Positions 14,944 to 15,914 of a DNA stretch of 15,914 nucleotides are shown in pieces. Origin of the DNA: an uncultured Blautia sp. (GTDB lineage Bacteria; Bacillota; Clostridia; Lachnospirales; Lachnospiraceae); NCBI GenBank assembly GCA_900553515.1, contig USDN01000062.1:1-15914 (forward strand), read 5' to 3'. The notes below the pieces were generated by a model. It was not told the origin of the DNA. It saw only the letters and a program-made list of their open reading frames with translations, and did not search any database. Positions within the stretch are counted from its first letter, which is position 1. Every line of letters starts with the position of its first letter. The position numbers and the translations under genes were made by a program.

Positions 14944-14993
14944 AAAAACCGTACCCGGCAGCTGTGAAAAACATGGCAGCCGGGTACGGTTTT
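14941..14993 (+). repeat. 53-base direct repeat, right copy
   Basis: Identical to 12393-12445. The first three bases are the stop codon of the 225-residue protein; the last two are part of the stop codon of the YczE-like gene on the other strand. Confidence 0.95.
14943..14993. terminator. bidirectional terminator, right copy
   Basis: Same hairpin as the left copy: arms 14949-14959 and 14979-14989, six A before and T-run after. It separates the three-gene module from the converging YczE-like gene. Confidence 0.9.
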
Positions 14994-15633
14994 AATTTCC
15001 GATTATTTTTTTGCAGAAGCGTTGGGAATGTGGCATAAAGATCTGTGCTACCGGACCTACGATAAAGGCACAGATAATGGTTCCCAGTCCAAAGGTTCCT
15101 CCAAGCAGAAAGCCTGCAATCACAAAGAAGCAGTCTGTCAGGATACGCACGATGCCGAAAGGTTTGTGACTTTTGTCACTGATGACAATGGCAACCAGAT
15201 CATTGGGACCCGTTCCTGCTTCTGATTTGATCACGATGGTCATGCCAAGAGCAAGGATGATACATCCTGCCACAAGGACAATGATACGTACTGCCATGGG
15301 CAGAGAACTGTTGATATAGTTTCCAAGCAGGACGGTAAAAAGATCGATAATAGGTCCGCCCAGAAACATACAGATGATCGTCCCGATTCGTATGTAGCTG
15401 CGGTCAACGAAAAGCAGCACCATGATGATCAGAAAACAGATCATCATGTGAGTACGTCCGTGAGTCCAGTTAAGGGCAGCAGGCCATGGAACACTGCGGA
15501 AGATACCCTGCACAAGGACGTTAAAGGGGTCGGTTCCCAGATTTGCCTGAATAAAAAAAGTCACACCCAGGTGAGCAACAGACAGACCGAAAACCAGTAA
15601 GATAATTTGTTTGATTTTTTGTTTTGGCGTCAT
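14992..15633 (-). CDS. YczE/YyaS/YitT-type integral membrane protein
   Basis: 213 residues, almost all hydrophobic, with about five to six membrane segments (for example 7-28, 63-77, 82-102, 114-134, 160-178, 180-198). Recognisable family stretches are FIQANLGTDPFNVLVQGI (27-44) near the start and KSEAGTGPNDLVAIVIS in the second half, an internal echo of the first (xxLGTDPFxxL / xxGTGPNDLV), as expected for two related halves. Related proteins such as B. subtilis YczE are of unclear function. AAAGGAA lies 9-10 bases before the ATG. Its stop codon overlaps the right repeat copy. Confidence 0.88.
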   Translation of the reverse strand: MTPKQKIKQIILLVFGLSVAHLGVTFFIQANLGTDPFNVLVQGIFRSVPWPAALNWTHGRTHMMICFLIIMVLLFVDRSYIRIGTIICMFLGGPIIDLFTVLLGNYINSSLPMAVRIIVLVAGCIILALGMTIVIKSEAGTGPNDLVAIVISDKSHKPFGIVRILTDCFFVIAGFLLGGTFGLGTIICAFIVGPVAQIFMPHSQRFCKKIIGN

Positions 15634-15870
15634 GATGTGTAGTTCCTTTTTCTTTATTTTATCAATATTTTATCATATCAGACAGGCTTATAAAAGCAGA
15701 ATATCAGGGAAATAAGTTCTACAAAATATAAATTCTCAGGTATAAAATAAAAATAAATAAAAAAGAAAACAAAGGAAATTATTACAATAAGAGGCGTGAT
15801 TTTGACAGTTTCTGCAGAATGGATAAGTTAAAGGCGTATAATGAAAGAAAAATATTATGGGTAGTGTCAA
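15634..15870. other. intergenic region, A-rich, no gene
   Basis: Between the YczE-like start and the last gene. It has a long A-rich stretch (about 15738-15775) and, on the plus strand, TTGACA at 15802-15807 and TATAAT at 15837-15842, but 29 bases apart, too far for one promoter. The minus-strand promoter of the YczE-like gene should lie in 15650-15700 but is not clear. Confidence 0.5.
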
Positions 15871-15914
15871 ATGATTTATGAAAAAACAGAGTCAAAGAAA
15901 AAGGCTCTGATGAA
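15871..15914 (+). CDS. start of an unidentified gene, cut by window end
   Basis: ATG at 15871 opens a frame of 14 codons (MIYEKTESKKKALM) that runs off the window. An in-frame stop at 15862-15864 rules out an upstream start. The ribosome binding site is poor (GGG at about 12 bases), so the call is tentative and no function can be given. Confidence 0.35.
   Translation, partial: MIYEKTESKKKALM

Larger units (their letters stand above)
12393..14993. mobile_element. putative accessory cassette bounded by duplicated terminator
   Basis: The two 53-base repeat copies enclose four genes that look unrelated to the housekeeping neighbours. The plus-strand half (13207-14940) is clearly more AT-rich than the rest of the window. 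If one repeat and the interior are removed, trpB2 and the YczE-like gene become convergent neighbours sharing a single terminator, a normal gene arrangement. No integrase or transposase is present inside, so the way it moved, if it did, is unknown; a duplication or homologous exchange between terminators is an alternative. Confidence 0.45.

Noticed and set aside
12393..14993. Classical IS or composite transposon
   Set aside because: The ends are long direct repeats, not short terminal inverted repeats, and no transposase is encoded inside; the internal dyad of each repeat is explained by the terminator hairpin.
15802..15842. TTGACA plus TATAAT as a promoter for the last gene
   Set aside because: The boxes are 29 bases apart; with normal spacing the partner hexamers are poor, so at most the TATAAT alone may be used.

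Overview
The window looks like chromosomal DNA of a low-to-mid-GC anaerobic Firmicute, most probably a gut Lachnospiraceae-type Clostridium. This is inferred from codon use, strong AGGAGG-like ribosome binding sites, many A/T-flanked hairpin terminators, a TrpB2-type enzyme, an Rpn-family tail protein and a YczE/YitT-type membrane protein. No rRNA, tRNA, CRISPR array, recombinase gene or transposase of a known IS family is visible.

Left part (1-5940): the 3' end of an Rpn-like nuclease/transposase gene, then metG (methionyl-tRNA synthetase) behind its own promoter. A hairpin follows whose right half carries the -35 box of a near-consensus promoter. That promoter drives a tight molybdenum-cofactor operon, moaC-moaA-mogA-MOSC protein, which runs by a 4-base overlap into tatD and ends at a bidirectional terminator. 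metG and tatD are neighbours in many Firmicutes; here the Mo-cofactor genes lie between them. moaD, moaE, moeA and a Mo transporter are not in the window.

Middle (5940-12392): a membrane-anchored CapA-type metallophosphatase-like protein with an acidic Ser/Tyr/Glu tail (minus strand) is divergent from a marR-type regulator, with their promoters back to back. marR converges on a membrane-anchored DUF885 zinc-peptidase-like protein (minus strand). That gene is divergent from trxB (thioredoxin reductase), which is followed 26 bases later by trpB2 (stand-alone tryptophan synthase beta-like enzyme).

Right part (12393-15914): the most unusual region. A 53-base sequence that is itself a bidirectional terminator occurs twice, identical in both copies, 2,548 bases apart. 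Between the copies lie a secreted Cys-rich protein of unknown function (minus strand) and an AT-rich three-gene operon (plus strand): a DUF4869-like protein, a very small P-loop ATPase-like protein and a possible Toprim-like protein. Outside the copies are trpB2 and a YczE/YitT-type membrane protein gene, which would be simple convergent neighbours sharing one terminator if the segment were absent. The layout suggests an accessory cassette bounded by a duplicated terminator. A defence or stress function for the three-gene module is possible but is inference only. The window ends with the first codons of another plus-strand gene.
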